Source: Geothrix sp.
GTDB lineage: Bacteria > Acidobacteriota > Holophagae > Holophagales > Holophagaceae
Length of the DNA stretch: 64,000 bases
Direction of reading: 5' to 3'
Assembly (NCBI GenBank): GCA_030681515.1
Contig: JAUXSE010000045.1
Span: forward strand, 57,766 to 121,765
The notes below the pieces were generated by a model, which was not told where the DNA came from, did no database searches, and was given only the letters and a program-made list of their open reading frames with translations. The position numbers and the translations under genes are program-made. This document shows, one piece after another, positions 33,826-41,644 of the stretch (its first letter is position 1; the number at the start of each line of letters is the position of its first letter).

Positions 33826-34230
33826 TTATGTCCCGATGCAAGCTACGGCATTTTTTGACTGTTTGGCCCATGCGGTGATCCACTGCCCCTGGATATCTTT
33901 TCCGTGGGAGTACCGCATCCGCACTGACCAATTGTTCATGAAAGAATTATCCTGAACAAACTTGGCTAGCGTGATCGATCTACGTCCATTCAATGAATCG
34001 CATAGCATTGTGCGGAGCTCTGGAAAATGCGCGAAGAATGGGTTATCTCGATGGGGCATATCCCCCTGCGGTGGCCGCATGCCCGCCTCGATCATCATTG
34101 CTTTGAGGGCGCACTCCGATGCGAGCCCATACAGATAGCCCGCCACGTCTTTGCGATGCCCTGGGGCCAGTATCTCTGCGGCCAGGAAATGGCGGCGTGC
34201 GGCGGCAGGCATGTCTACTGCGAAGGTCAT
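33826..34230 (-). CDS. HEPN-like protein with R-x4-H motif, first gene of the cassette
   Basis: 134 residues, mostly helical. The N-terminal helices (ARRHFLAAEILA..., DVAGYLYGLASECALKAMMIEAG) match the pattern of HEPN domains. RMRYSH at residues 104-109 gives R-x4-H, the catalytic motif of HEPN ribonucleases, in the final helices. HEPN RNases act as toxins in abortive-infection systems. The ATG at 34230 is chosen because upstream codons run into a purine-rich tract; the ribosome site is weak. Assignment is by pattern only. Confidence 0.7.
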   Translation of the reverse strand: MTFAVDMPAAARRHFLAAEILAPGHRKDVAGYLYGLASECALKAMMIEAGMRPPQGDMPHRDNPFFAHFPELRTMLCDSLNGRRSITLAKFVQDNSFMNNWSVRMRYSHGKDIQGQWITAWAKQSKNAVACIGT

Positions 34231-34270
34231 AGTGTAATTCTGCCGTTTCTTTAGAGGTATGGGCAAGAAA

Positions 34271-34312
34271 TCTCCTCCTCCTCCTCCTCTTCTTCCCCTC
34301 TTCTCCTTTTCC
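34271..34312. repeat. TCC/TTC pyrimidine tract
   Basis: Almost pure pyrimidine run with consecutive TCC triplets, in the gap between the defence-like cassette and trmO. On the minus strand it is a polypurine run 40 bases ahead of the HEPN-like start. It could form triplex or slipped structures; no gene is supported in it. Confidence 0.6.
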
Positions 34313-34375
34313 AATCATCAACCTTGCGGTGTTTCGGTTTGATGTCTCAGGACCCGGTGACGCTACCCTTCACGC

Positions 34376-34900
34376 ATGGATGCCCCCGCCTTCACCTACC
34401 GCCCCATCGGCGTCGTGCGCACGCCCTATGTCCGGCGCATGGACGCGCCGCACCAGCCCACGGTGGTGGCGGGCACGGAAACGGGTGCTGCGGCGGAAGC
34501 CACGCTGGAACTGGACGCCTCGCTGCCGGAAACGGTCCTGCGCGATCTCGAAGGCTTCGAGCGCATCTGGCTCATCTTCGCCTTCCACCTGAGCGAGGGC
34601 TGGGCGCCCCTGGTGCAGCCGCCTCGGGGCCCGAAGGCCAAGCGTGGGGTGCTGGCCACGCGCTCGCCCCACCGGCCCAACGCCATTGGTCTGTCCGCGG
34701 TGGAGCTGGTGGCCGTCGAGGGCCGCACGCTCCGCCTGCGCGGGGTGGATCTGCTGGACGGCACGCCGGTGTTGGACGTGAAGCCCTACGTGCCCTACGC
34801 CGACGCCTTCCCCGCCGCCCGGGCGGGCTGGATTGACGCGGTGGACGCCGCCACCGGCGCCCATTCCGCGCCGGGGCCGAGAAAGCCCAGAAGAGCCTGA
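34376..34900 (+). CDS. trmO: tRNA (t6A37-N6)-methyltransferase
   Basis: 174 residues, YaeB/TsaA family. The SAM-dependent beta-barrel enzyme methylates N6-threonylcarbamoyl-A37 of tRNA-Thr. Conserved features: PIGVVRTPY at the N-terminus, DLEGFERIWLIFAFH, GVLATRSPHRPNAIGLSAVELV (the family hallmark) and LDVKPYVPYAD. It lacks the extra C-terminal domain of E. coli TrmO, as in many bacteria. Confidence 0.92.
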   Translation: MDAPAFTYRPIGVVRTPYVRRMDAPHQPTVVAGTETGAAAEATLELDASLPETVLRDLEGFERIWLIFAFHLSEGWAPLVQPPRGPKAKRGVLATRSPHRPNAIGLSAVELVAVEGRTLRLRGVDLLDGTPVLDVKPYVPYADAFPAARAGWIDAVDAATGAHSAPGPRKPRRA

Positions 34901-34982
34901 ATCCCCTTGACCGGCCGCGTCCGCGAGTCCACCCTACGAACGCCCCTCCCTCTAACCGATGTTCTGACAGCCAGGAGTCCCC

Positions 34983-35549
34983 ATGGTCCCAGTCTCCCTC
35001 GCCCAGCTCTGGATCCCCATCCTGCTTTCCGCCGTGTGCGTGTTCGCGGCCAGCAGCCTCATCCACATGGTGCTGAAGTGGCACGCCTCCGACTACCGGG
35101 CCCTTTCCAACGAGGACGAGGTGCGCGCCGCCATCCGCAAGGGCACGCCGGCCCCGGGCCAGTACGTGCTGCCCCACTGCGCCGATATGAAGGACATGGC
35201 CAAGCCCGGCATGCAGCAGAAGTACAAGGATGGCCCCGTGGGCTTCCTGATGCTGAGCCCCAGCGGCGCCCCCAACATGGGCAAGGCCCTGGGCCAGTGG
35301 TTCCTCTACTCCGTGGTCGTGGCCTTCATGGCCGCCTATGTGGCATCCCGTACCCTGGGCCCTGGCACCCACTACCTGCAGGTGTTCCGCGTCGTGGGCG
35401 CGGTGTCCTTCCTGACCTACGGCTTCGGCAGCATCCCCATGGGCATCTGGGCCGGCAAGCCCTGGGGCAGCGTGATCAAGGATCTGGCCGACGCCCTCAT
35501 CTACGGCCTGCTCAGCGCGGGTGTCTTCGGGTGGCTGTGGCCGAGGTAG
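34983..35549 (+). CDS. Conserved membrane protein of unknown function
   Basis: 188 residues with four membrane spans (LWIPILLSAVCVFAASSLIHM; FLYSVVVAFMAAYVA; VFRVVGAVSFLTYGFGSIPMG; ALIYGLLSAGVFGWLW) and a cytoplasmic or periplasmic loop between spans 1 and 2 containing a single Cys/His pair (LPHCADM). The gene is preceded by an AGGAG element. I know similar proteins in several phyla but no function. Confidence 0.7.
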   Translation: MVPVSLAQLWIPILLSAVCVFAASSLIHMVLKWHASDYRALSNEDEVRAAIRKGTPAPGQYVLPHCADMKDMAKPGMQQKYKDGPVGFLMLSPSGAPNMGKALGQWFLYSVVVAFMAAYVASRTLGPGTHYLQVFRVVGAVSFLTYGFGSIPMGIWAGKPWGSVIKDLADALIYGLLSAGVFGWLWPR

Positions 35550-35562
35550 ATCAGCGTTCTCG

Positions 35563-36672
35563 CTAATCGCCGAAACAGATTCCCAGGTCGCGTCCGGTTT
35601 GCAGGGTGTCGCAGTCCAGGGGCACGGCCTTCATGCGGCCCGCCACTTCTTCGAGGGGCACGTAGTTCACGCCCGCCAGCGCCAGGGCCACCATGATGCC
35701 CGTCTGGCCTTCATCCAGGGCCCGCACCGCGGCGGTGCCAAAGCGGAGGGCGGCGAGCCGATCGAAACTGGTGGGACTGCCGCCCCGGAGCAGATGTCCC
35801 AGGACGACCACCCGCGCATCTTTCCCGGTGCGCGCGTGGAGTTCCTTGGCCACCCAGTCGCCGACCCCGCCCAGGCGCTCAGCCTGGCCGATGCCAGCCT
35901 GCTCGAGCACCGAGCGCTGGCCATGGGTCGGATTCGCACCCTCGGCCACCACCACCAGGGAATACATGCGGCCCACCTGATCCCGGGAGCGGATCTTGGC
36001 GGCGACCTTGTCCAGATCGAAGGGGATCTCGGGAATCAGGATGGCGTGGGCGCCGCCGGAGATGCCTGAATTGAGGGCGATCCAGCCCGCGTAACGCCCC
36101 ATCATCTCCACCACGAACACGCGCTGATGGCTTTCCGCCGTGCTGTGCAGCCGATCCAGGCAGTCGGTGGCGAAGCCCACCGCCGTGTCGAACCCGAACG
36201 TGGTGTAGGTCTTGTCCAGATCGTTATCAATGGTTTTGGGTACGCCCACGACCCGCAGCCCCTGCTGGTGGAGGGCATGGGCGATGGTGAGGGAGCCGTC
36301 ACCGCCGACGGACACGAGGGCGTCCAGTTCCTTGCGTGCGAAGCATTCCAGGATTTCCCCGGTACGATCCACATCTTTCACTGAGCCGTCCTGCATCTTC
36401 ACGGGGAAGTGGAGGGGATTGCCCTTGTTGGTGGTGCCCAGGATGGTGCCACCCAGGTGGGCGATGCCCCGCACACGGTCCCGGGTCAGGCGGAACACGC
36501 CCCCATCGGGGTAGCGCTCGGGGAAGAGGATGCCGTTGAAGCCGTCGCGAATGCCGTAGCATTCCCAGCCACGGTTGGCGGCTGCAATGACCGTGGCGCG
36601 GATGACGGCGTTGAGGCCAGGGGCATCACCGCCGCCCGTGCAGATCGCGATGCGTCGGATGTTGGTGGACAT
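35563..36672 (-). CDS. pfkA: 6-phosphofructokinase
   Basis: 369 residues. N-terminal TGGGDAPGLN, then VGGDGSLTIA and GVPKTIDND (catalytic Asp), MGRYAGWIAL, and LGHLLRGGSPTSFDR. Gly is kept at the position that in PPi enzymes is Asp (GGDGS), while Lys is found at the position that is Gly in classical ATP enzymes (PKTIDND): the mixed pattern of group III phosphofructokinases, so ATP or PPi use cannot be stated. ATG 36672 follows GGAAGG; a longer frame to 36744 has no family features. The 78-base gap to the upstream GMC gene may mean an independent or read-through transcript. Confidence 0.93.
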   Translation of the reverse strand: MSTNIRRIAICTGGGDAPGLNAVIRATVIAAANRGWECYGIRDGFNGILFPERYPDGGVFRLTRDRVRGIAHLGGTILGTTNKGNPLHFPVKMQDGSVKDVDRTGEILECFARKELDALVSVGGDGSLTIAHALHQQGLRVVGVPKTIDNDLDKTYTTFGFDTAVGFATDCLDRLHSTAESHQRVFVVEMMGRYAGWIALNSGISGGAHAILIPEIPFDLDKVAAKIRSRDQVGRMYSLVVVAEGANPTHGQRSVLEQAGIGQAERLGGVGDWVAKELHARTGKDARVVVLGHLLRGGSPTSFDRLAALRFGTAAVRALDEGQTGIMVALALAGVNYVPLEEVAGRMKAVPLDCDTLQTGRDLGICFGD

Positions 36673-36750
36673 GCTGGCCCTTCCTGGGTGGATGAAATGA
36701 AGGATATCGGCATCGTCCACTTCTTCCTTGATCTCGACCAGCACGGCCCG

Positions 36751-38346
36751 CTACATGAGCGAGGCTACCCGCTCGGCGAGGGCGCCGATGGTGCGGCTGG
36801 GGTTGACGCCCAGGGCCCGGGGGATGATGGCGCCATCGGCCACGAAGAGTCCCTCGTGCCCGAAGACCCGGCCCGCGTGATCCACCACGCCCTCGGCGGG
36901 CCCCCGGCCCATGGCGCAGCCGCCCAGGGGGTGGGGCGTGACGAGGTGATGGGCCAGGTCCCAGTTCATGGGCGCGTGGAAGGTGCCGCCCGTGGCCTCG
37001 GTGAGCCGCTTGTGCATGGCGATGATGGCGTCCACCACGGCCTTGCCGCTGGAGAGTTCCCAGTCCAGCCGCAGGCGGCGCTGCCCGAAGAACCAGAAGC
37101 GGCGGCGGAGATCCATGACGCCTTTGGCCCGGTCCATGCCCTGGGCGAACCAGGGCATCACATGGGGGAAGGGCTCGGGATGCTCCCGCAGCAGCCGCTG
37201 GAAGACCTCCACCAGCAGCTTGGCCCGCAGGTTCCGCACCCGGCCCTGGGACAGTTTTCGGGCCTGATCCGCCAGCAGGTTCGGGAAGCCCCCATCCTCG
37301 ATCCAGAAGCGTTCGCCCTGGCTGCCGTCGAGGAAGTTGATGGCACTGGAAATGGTCGGTCCCTTGCTGGGGTGGAGGGGCGCCATGCCGGGATAGAAGG
37401 CCGGGGTGAGGAAGTCGCCGTTGCTGCACCACCGCTCGCCCAGGCGCGGGCTCAGGCGGTCGAGGGTGCGGTGCTCGTCGCGGCAACGCAGCAGAAGCTC
37501 TGTGGATCCCAGGGAACCGGCGGATACCACCACCTGGCGGGCCCGGGCCTCGCCCCGGATCAGCACCCCGTTCAGGATGCGGTCGAAGTGGACGAGGTAG
37601 CCGCCGCCGGGCCAGGGTTCGAGGCCGCGCACGATGTGGAGGGGCCGCACCTCCATGCCGTGCCGGATGCCCATGGGGATGTAGTTGCGGTCCAGGGTGT
37701 TCTTGGCGTCGGCTTCGCATCCGATATCGCAGTTGCCCAGGTGGACGCAGGTGCCCTGCTCGACCCCATGGGCGTTGACGAAGCGCCGGGAGGCCTCCAC
37801 CCGCTCGGTGGATCCGTCCGGGGCGTAGCGCCACTGGGGATCGAAGGCCACGGCCAGCTCCAGCGGCTGGAAACGCGCCGGTTCCCCGATGGCGGCGGCG
37901 GACCGCTGCATGAATTTCATGCGCTCGGTCCACTGGCCATCGGGGATGGGCATGACCCCCATGAACGCGGCCACGCGGTCGGAGTGGGGCTTGAGCTCCT
38001 CGTAGGTCAGCTCCGGCGGCCAGCCTCCGTCGAAGGCCGAACGGGGTGCCTCCGCGCTGATGTTGGCGTAGATGAGGGAGCCCCCGCCCACGGCGGCGCC
38101 CTGGATCACGCTCATGCGCGGGAAGGTCCGGAAGTCTATCCAGCCGTTCTCCCGTTCGGGCGCCGCCTGGTTCCAGATCCACGGATCGCCGATGCCCCGG
38201 GGGTAGGCGCTGCGGCCGGGGCCAGCAGCCTTGTCCCACCAGCGGCCGCGCTCCAGCATCAGCACCCTGGCGCCCTTTTCCGCCATGCGGCTGCCCACGA
38301 TGGCGCCGCCGAACCCGCTGCCGATGACGAGCACATCCCATTCCAT
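36751..38346 (-). CDS. GMC-family FAD oxidoreductase (cholesterol oxidase-like)
   Basis: 531 residues. FAD-binding GSGFGGAIVG at residues 8-17, ERG at the end of the Rossmann strand, AVGGGSLIYAN (the GMC loop), an iron-sulphur-like CxxxCDxxC segment (CVHLGNCDIGC), and C-terminal HPLGGCAMG and GAIIPRALGVNPSRTI, as in cholesterol oxidases and other GMC enzymes. It is last in a ten-gene minus-strand run beginning at 45844, 2 bases after the patatin gene. Likely oxidises a sterol-like or other lipid alcohol; substrate not known. Confidence 0.9.
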   Translation of the reverse strand: MEWDVLVIGSGFGGAIVGSRMAEKGARVLMLERGRWWDKAAGPGRSAYPRGIGDPWIWNQAAPERENGWIDFRTFPRMSVIQGAAVGGGSLIYANISAEAPRSAFDGGWPPELTYEELKPHSDRVAAFMGVMPIPDGQWTERMKFMQRSAAAIGEPARFQPLELAVAFDPQWRYAPDGSTERVEASRRFVNAHGVEQGTCVHLGNCDIGCEADAKNTLDRNYIPMGIRHGMEVRPLHIVRGLEPWPGGGYLVHFDRILNGVLIRGEARARQVVVSAGSLGSTELLLRCRDEHRTLDRLSPRLGERWCSNGDFLTPAFYPGMAPLHPSKGPTISSAINFLDGSQGERFWIEDGGFPNLLADQARKLSQGRVRNLRAKLLVEVFQRLLREHPEPFPHVMPWFAQGMDRAKGVMDLRRRFWFFGQRRLRLDWELSSGKAVVDAIIAMHKRLTEATGGTFHAPMNWDLAHHLVTPHPLGGCAMGRGPAEGVVDHAGRVFGHEGLFVADGAIIPRALGVNPSRTIGALAERVASLM

Positions 38347-38348
38347 GG

Positions 38349-39872
38349 TCACCCCAGGTGCTTGGCGTAGGTATTCCAGAGCTCGCCCATGAAGAACTTC
38401 CCGAACTTGGCGAGGGCCTCCATGCGCTGGGCGGGCCCGGCATTGGGCACCTCCACCGTGCCCAGGAGCCGGATGAGATCGGTGACGCCCAGGCTGAGGA
38501 TGCCGGCGCCGATGATTTCGCCGCGGGCATCGGAGCCCCTGTGGAGCGTGGTGTAGAGGGTGGTGGTGTCCTTCCACAGATCGAAGCCCGGATCCTGCCG
38601 CACCACCTTGTGCCCGGCCAGGTAGTGGGGTTCGCCATCCTTCTCGAAGGCCAGCTCGTAGACCATGTGCCGCGTGTCCGGCTCATCGGCGGGCGAGAAG
38701 AGGCGGAACACGCCGTGATGGGCCTCGATGGGGGCTCCGAAGGGGCCGTAGTCAATGGTTCCGCTGAGGCTGCCCAGGTGGGTGGGGTCGGACAGGAACC
38801 GGTCCAGATCCTGGACGAAGACCGTGGCGTGCATGGCCAGGGTCGGCGCGTCGCCGGCGGCGCCGGCGCCGGGGTCCGTGGCGCCGAGGCTGAAGGGGCC
38901 GTCCATGGTTTCGCGGAAGGATAGTCCGGGAGCTGCATCAGTCATGGTGGTGATCTCCGGCGTGAGGGGAAGCCCAGCGGGGCTGCGATCGTTCAGGTAG
39001 TCCGTGGCGGCGCGGTGGCCCAGGGCGATGAGGCTTTCGGCGCGCACCCGGCCCAGGTAGAAATCCGGATCCAGGGGCAGGGCCTGGGTGGGCTTGATGA
39101 CGTGCAGGCGGACGGGCTGGCGTTGTCCGAAGGGCGAGTCCCCGCGCTGGATCCGCTCGTTCAGATCGCGGATGCGGTCCAGTTCTTCGAAGAGGGCGCC
39201 GTTCGCGCTCATCTCGATCATGTGGACGTACTGCGGGAAGGCCCCGTCCCGGTAGGTGGGCGTGTTGCCGATGCACCAGAGCAGCCAAAGCTCTTCGGCG
39301 CCGCGCTTCACCGATTCCCACAGGTTCGCATCCTTGATCCAGGCGGCATCGGTGTAGGTCATGCCCTTCCATGAAACGGCGGGCATGAAGGCGGGCAGGG
39401 ACAGGGCGGCCACGAGCAGATCAGGTGCCATGGCCGTGGGATCCACGGCCTCCAGTGTCTTGCGGGTGAAGTTGCACAGGTTGAAGGTGGCGCTGACCCC
39501 TTCGCAGGTCCGCAGGGAATCGAAGTCAATGCCGAGGCCCGGGAACACTTTGTCTTTCAGGCCATCCGCGTCGCCCATGGCGGGCCAGGCCCCCTTGAGG
39601 TAGTCCTCCAGGGGCAGCAGCGAGATGAAGTCCTTGAGGTCCAGGGCCCGCCAGCGATGGGCCATCTCGGCGGGCGACAGGCCGGAGAGGAGCATGGCCA
39701 GATTGAGCGTGCCCCCCGAGGCCCCGTCGAGGTGGTGGAAGCGCAGGCCCGCTTCATCCAGGGCCAGGAGGACACCGGCCTGCCAGGCCACCCGCATCCC
39801 GCCCCCCGCCAGCAGCAGGGCCCGGCGTGGGCCCTGGCCCGATGGCGCGGCGGCAAAGTGGCAGCGGGTCAT
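38349..39872 (-). CDS. Patatin-like phospholipase with C-terminal extension
   Basis: 507 residues. The patatin domain has the oxyanion loop GGGMR at residues 23-27, the Ser nucleophile GASGG (Ser52) and a catalytic-Asp region (YTDAAW) near residue 173. The extra C-terminal 200 residues (from about MTDAAPGLSF) form a separate beta-rich domain of unknown type, resembling cholesterol-oxidase-linked accessory domains. Predicted cytoplasmic or membrane-peripheral lipid acyl hydrolase. Start overlaps the stop of the upstream membrane protein gene (ATGA). Confidence 0.85.
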   Translation of the reverse strand: MTRCHFAAAPSGQGPRRALLLAGGGMRVAWQAGVLLALDEAGLRFHHLDGASGGTLNLAMLLSGLSPAEMAHRWRALDLKDFISLLPLEDYLKGAWPAMGDADGLKDKVFPGLGIDFDSLRTCEGVSATFNLCNFTRKTLEAVDPTAMAPDLLVAALSLPAFMPAVSWKGMTYTDAAWIKDANLWESVKRGAEELWLLWCIGNTPTYRDGAFPQYVHMIEMSANGALFEELDRIRDLNERIQRGDSPFGQRQPVRLHVIKPTQALPLDPDFYLGRVRAESLIALGHRAATDYLNDRSPAGLPLTPEITTMTDAAPGLSFRETMDGPFSLGATDPGAGAAGDAPTLAMHATVFVQDLDRFLSDPTHLGSLSGTIDYGPFGAPIEAHHGVFRLFSPADEPDTRHMVYELAFEKDGEPHYLAGHKVVRQDPGFDLWKDTTTLYTTLHRGSDARGEIIGAGILSLGVTDLIRLLGTVEVPNAGPAQRMEALAKFGKFFMGELWNTYAKHLG

Positions 39873-40255
39873 CGGAGCCTCGCCGCAAGTTGGCGCAGGT
39901 AGAGGAAGAACAGCAGCGCGGAGAGCAGGTCGAAGGCCGCCACGAGCAGGGCGATCGCGCCGAAGATGCCATGGTGGAAGCCCAGGTAGACGGCCGCGGA
40001 GGCGCCCAGCTTCTGCAGGGCCGCCCACCTCAGGGGCAGGGCCCGCTGGGCCTCCGGCGCCCGCAGCGCCTGGAAGGCCAGGCCGCCGAAGAGCACCATG
40101 AACAGGCCCACGATGCCGAAGAAATGGCGGGTGCCGGGGCTGTCCGGCCCGCCCACCAGGTGGAGGACGAGGCCGGGCCAGACCATCTGCATGGCCCCGC
40201 TGATCACCGTGAGGAGGGCGATGGCCAGCAGGCTGCCGCGGAGCGCGGCCCTCAT
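39869..40255 (-). CDS. Small four-span membrane protein
   Basis: 128 residues with four predicted membrane spans (SLLAIALLTVISGAMQMVWPGL; FFGIVGLFMVLFGGLAFQAL; LGASAAVYLGFHHGIFGAIAL; LLVAAFDLLSALLFFLYLRQL). It overlaps its neighbours on both sides by the ATGA type. No recognised family motif. Its position between a patatin and another small membrane protein suggests a role in the same membrane-lipid process. Confidence 0.72.
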   Translation of the reverse strand: MRAALRGSLLAIALLTVISGAMQMVWPGLVLHLVGGPDSPGTRHFFGIVGLFMVLFGGLAFQALRAPEAQRALPLRWAALQKLGASAAVYLGFHHGIFGAIALLVAAFDLLSALLFFLYLRQLAARLR

Positions 40256-40746
40256 GCAAGGTCATCCACGATGCGCCGGGGCAACTGGCCCTTGGCGATG
40301 AAGTAGTACACCATCACCGCCCAGGCCAGGGTCTCGGTCACCCAGCGGATGTTGTTCAGGCGGATCCACTGCTCGAGCCGGGCCGTGAGCACCGCCTGGT
40401 CCGTGATCCCCGTGGCCAGGAACTTGTTGATGGGAATGATGTGCATGGTGCCCACGTAGGTGGAGATGCCCAGCAGCAGGAGTCCGGCCCAGGGAACCCA
40501 GCGGAGGCGGGTCTTGCGTTCGGACCAGATCATCACGCAGAGGCAGACGCCGGTCACCGGGACCCAGAAGGTGAAGAAGCGGGTCGCCGCCTGGGTCTGC
40601 GGGATGAATTGGTCGTAGTAGGTCGCGACGGTCAGGTGAAGCCAGGATGGAAACCAGAAGTAGTGCAGGGCCCAGAGCACGCCCACATACAGGGTGCTGC
40701 CCCAGAGGATCACGGCGTGGTTGAGGGCGAGGAGATGGCCTTTCAT
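40252..40746 (-). CDS. Small membrane protein, urate-oxidase-N-like topology
   Basis: 164 residues with about four spans (AVILWGSTLYVGVLWALHYFWFP; FFTFWVPVTGVCLCVMIWS; WVPWAGLLLLGISTYVGTMHIIPINKFL; WVTETLAWAVMVYYFI). The HIIPINKFL and NxxRWxxE elements recall membrane proteins with several buried His and Arg, but I do not assign a function. It is overlapped by 4 bases on both sides within the ten-gene run. Confidence 0.72.
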   Translation of the reverse strand: MKGHLLALNHAVILWGSTLYVGVLWALHYFWFPSWLHLTVATYYDQFIPQTQAATRFFTFWVPVTGVCLCVMIWSERKTRLRWVPWAGLLLLGISTYVGTMHIIPINKFLATGITDQAVLTARLEQWIRLNNIRWVTETLAWAVMVYYFIAKGQLPRRIVDDLA

Positions 40747-41636
40747 GGATTCCCTCCGGAGGCGGGGCCCCGTCCCGCGGCGGTGGGCGGGGGCGGCCAG
40801 ACTTCGCCCAGCCCCAGGTCCACCACGCTTTCGAAGCCTTCGGGGCGCGCGGAGATGGGGTCCGGCTCCGAATAGAACCAGCCTTCCACGTGGTCATCCA
40901 GGACACCCTGGGCCGAGGGGATGTAGGCCACGAAAAGGGGATCCTTCCCGATCTCCAGGCCCTTCAGCGCCGCCAGGCGCGGGTGGTCGCCGATGAGCAG
41001 TTCCGCGCTGCCCTTCTTGAACATGGACACGCCGGCCTTGGCCTTGAAGTGCAGGTTGGATTTCCAGATCATGCCCCGGTAGGCGCAGTAGTTGGACGCC
41101 GAGACCGAAAGCGGCAGCCAGGCCCGGCCGGGCCGCTGGAGGGTGATCCGGATGCCGAGCTGGCCGTCCAGATCGTACTGGCTGCTCACGGTCTGGTCCG
41201 TGATCTGGTAGTCCAGGCTGCCCTGGTGCTTGGGCATGCCCCAGATGCCCTTGCCGCCCTTCACCGAGATCTCGGTGCTCACCGGCAGCTCCAGCACGAA
41301 CTGGCCGGCATTGAAGAACCAGGGGAGGAGGGCCGGAAGCAGCCGGGGCGCGGGGTCGCGGCCCCGGGTGCAGGCGATGGCCACGCTGAATTCGATGTAC
41401 TTGCCGATGCTGGTCCTGCGGTAGTCCATCACCGAGACCACCAGCAGGCCCCGGTTCCAGAGACGCAGGGGATGGATTTCGTCGCCGGGGAGCAGGGCCC
41501 GGGCCTTGTCGGCGTTGATGGGGAAGACCGCGAAGAGGGCCGGGCTTTCCTCGCAAAGCACGGGCAGCTTGAAGGGGATGCCGTCCACCAGGGCATGGCG
41601 GCCCGTGGCGCGGATAAGGCGGGAGGGGATGCCCAT
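40743..41636 (-). CDS. Acetoacetate decarboxylase-family protein
   Basis: 297 residues with the ADC-like beta-barrel: FAVFPINADKARALLPG, SVMDYRRTSIGKYIEFSVAIAC, SVKGGKGIWGMPKH and GMIWKSNLHFKAKAG. In acetoacetate decarboxylases a Lys pair forms the Schiff base (EKK). Here GKYIEF and the WGMPK region occupy equivalent places, so it may have another reaction, as in many members of this superfamily. Cytoplasmic. Start and stop are tightly packed between the hydrolase and the membrane protein. Confidence 0.75.
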   Translation of the reverse strand: MGIPSRLIRATGRHALVDGIPFKLPVLCEESPALFAVFPINADKARALLPGDEIHPLRLWNRGLLVVSVMDYRRTSIGKYIEFSVAIACTRGRDPAPRLLPALLPWFFNAGQFVLELPVSTEISVKGGKGIWGMPKHQGSLDYQITDQTVSSQYDLDGQLGIRITLQRPGRAWLPLSVSASNYCAYRGMIWKSNLHFKAKAGVSMFKKGSAELLIGDHPRLAALKGLEIGKDPLFVAYIPSAQGVLDDHVEGWFYSEPDPISARPEGFESVVDLGLGEVWPPPPTAAGRGPASGGNP

Positions 41637-41644
41637 GGCAGGCC

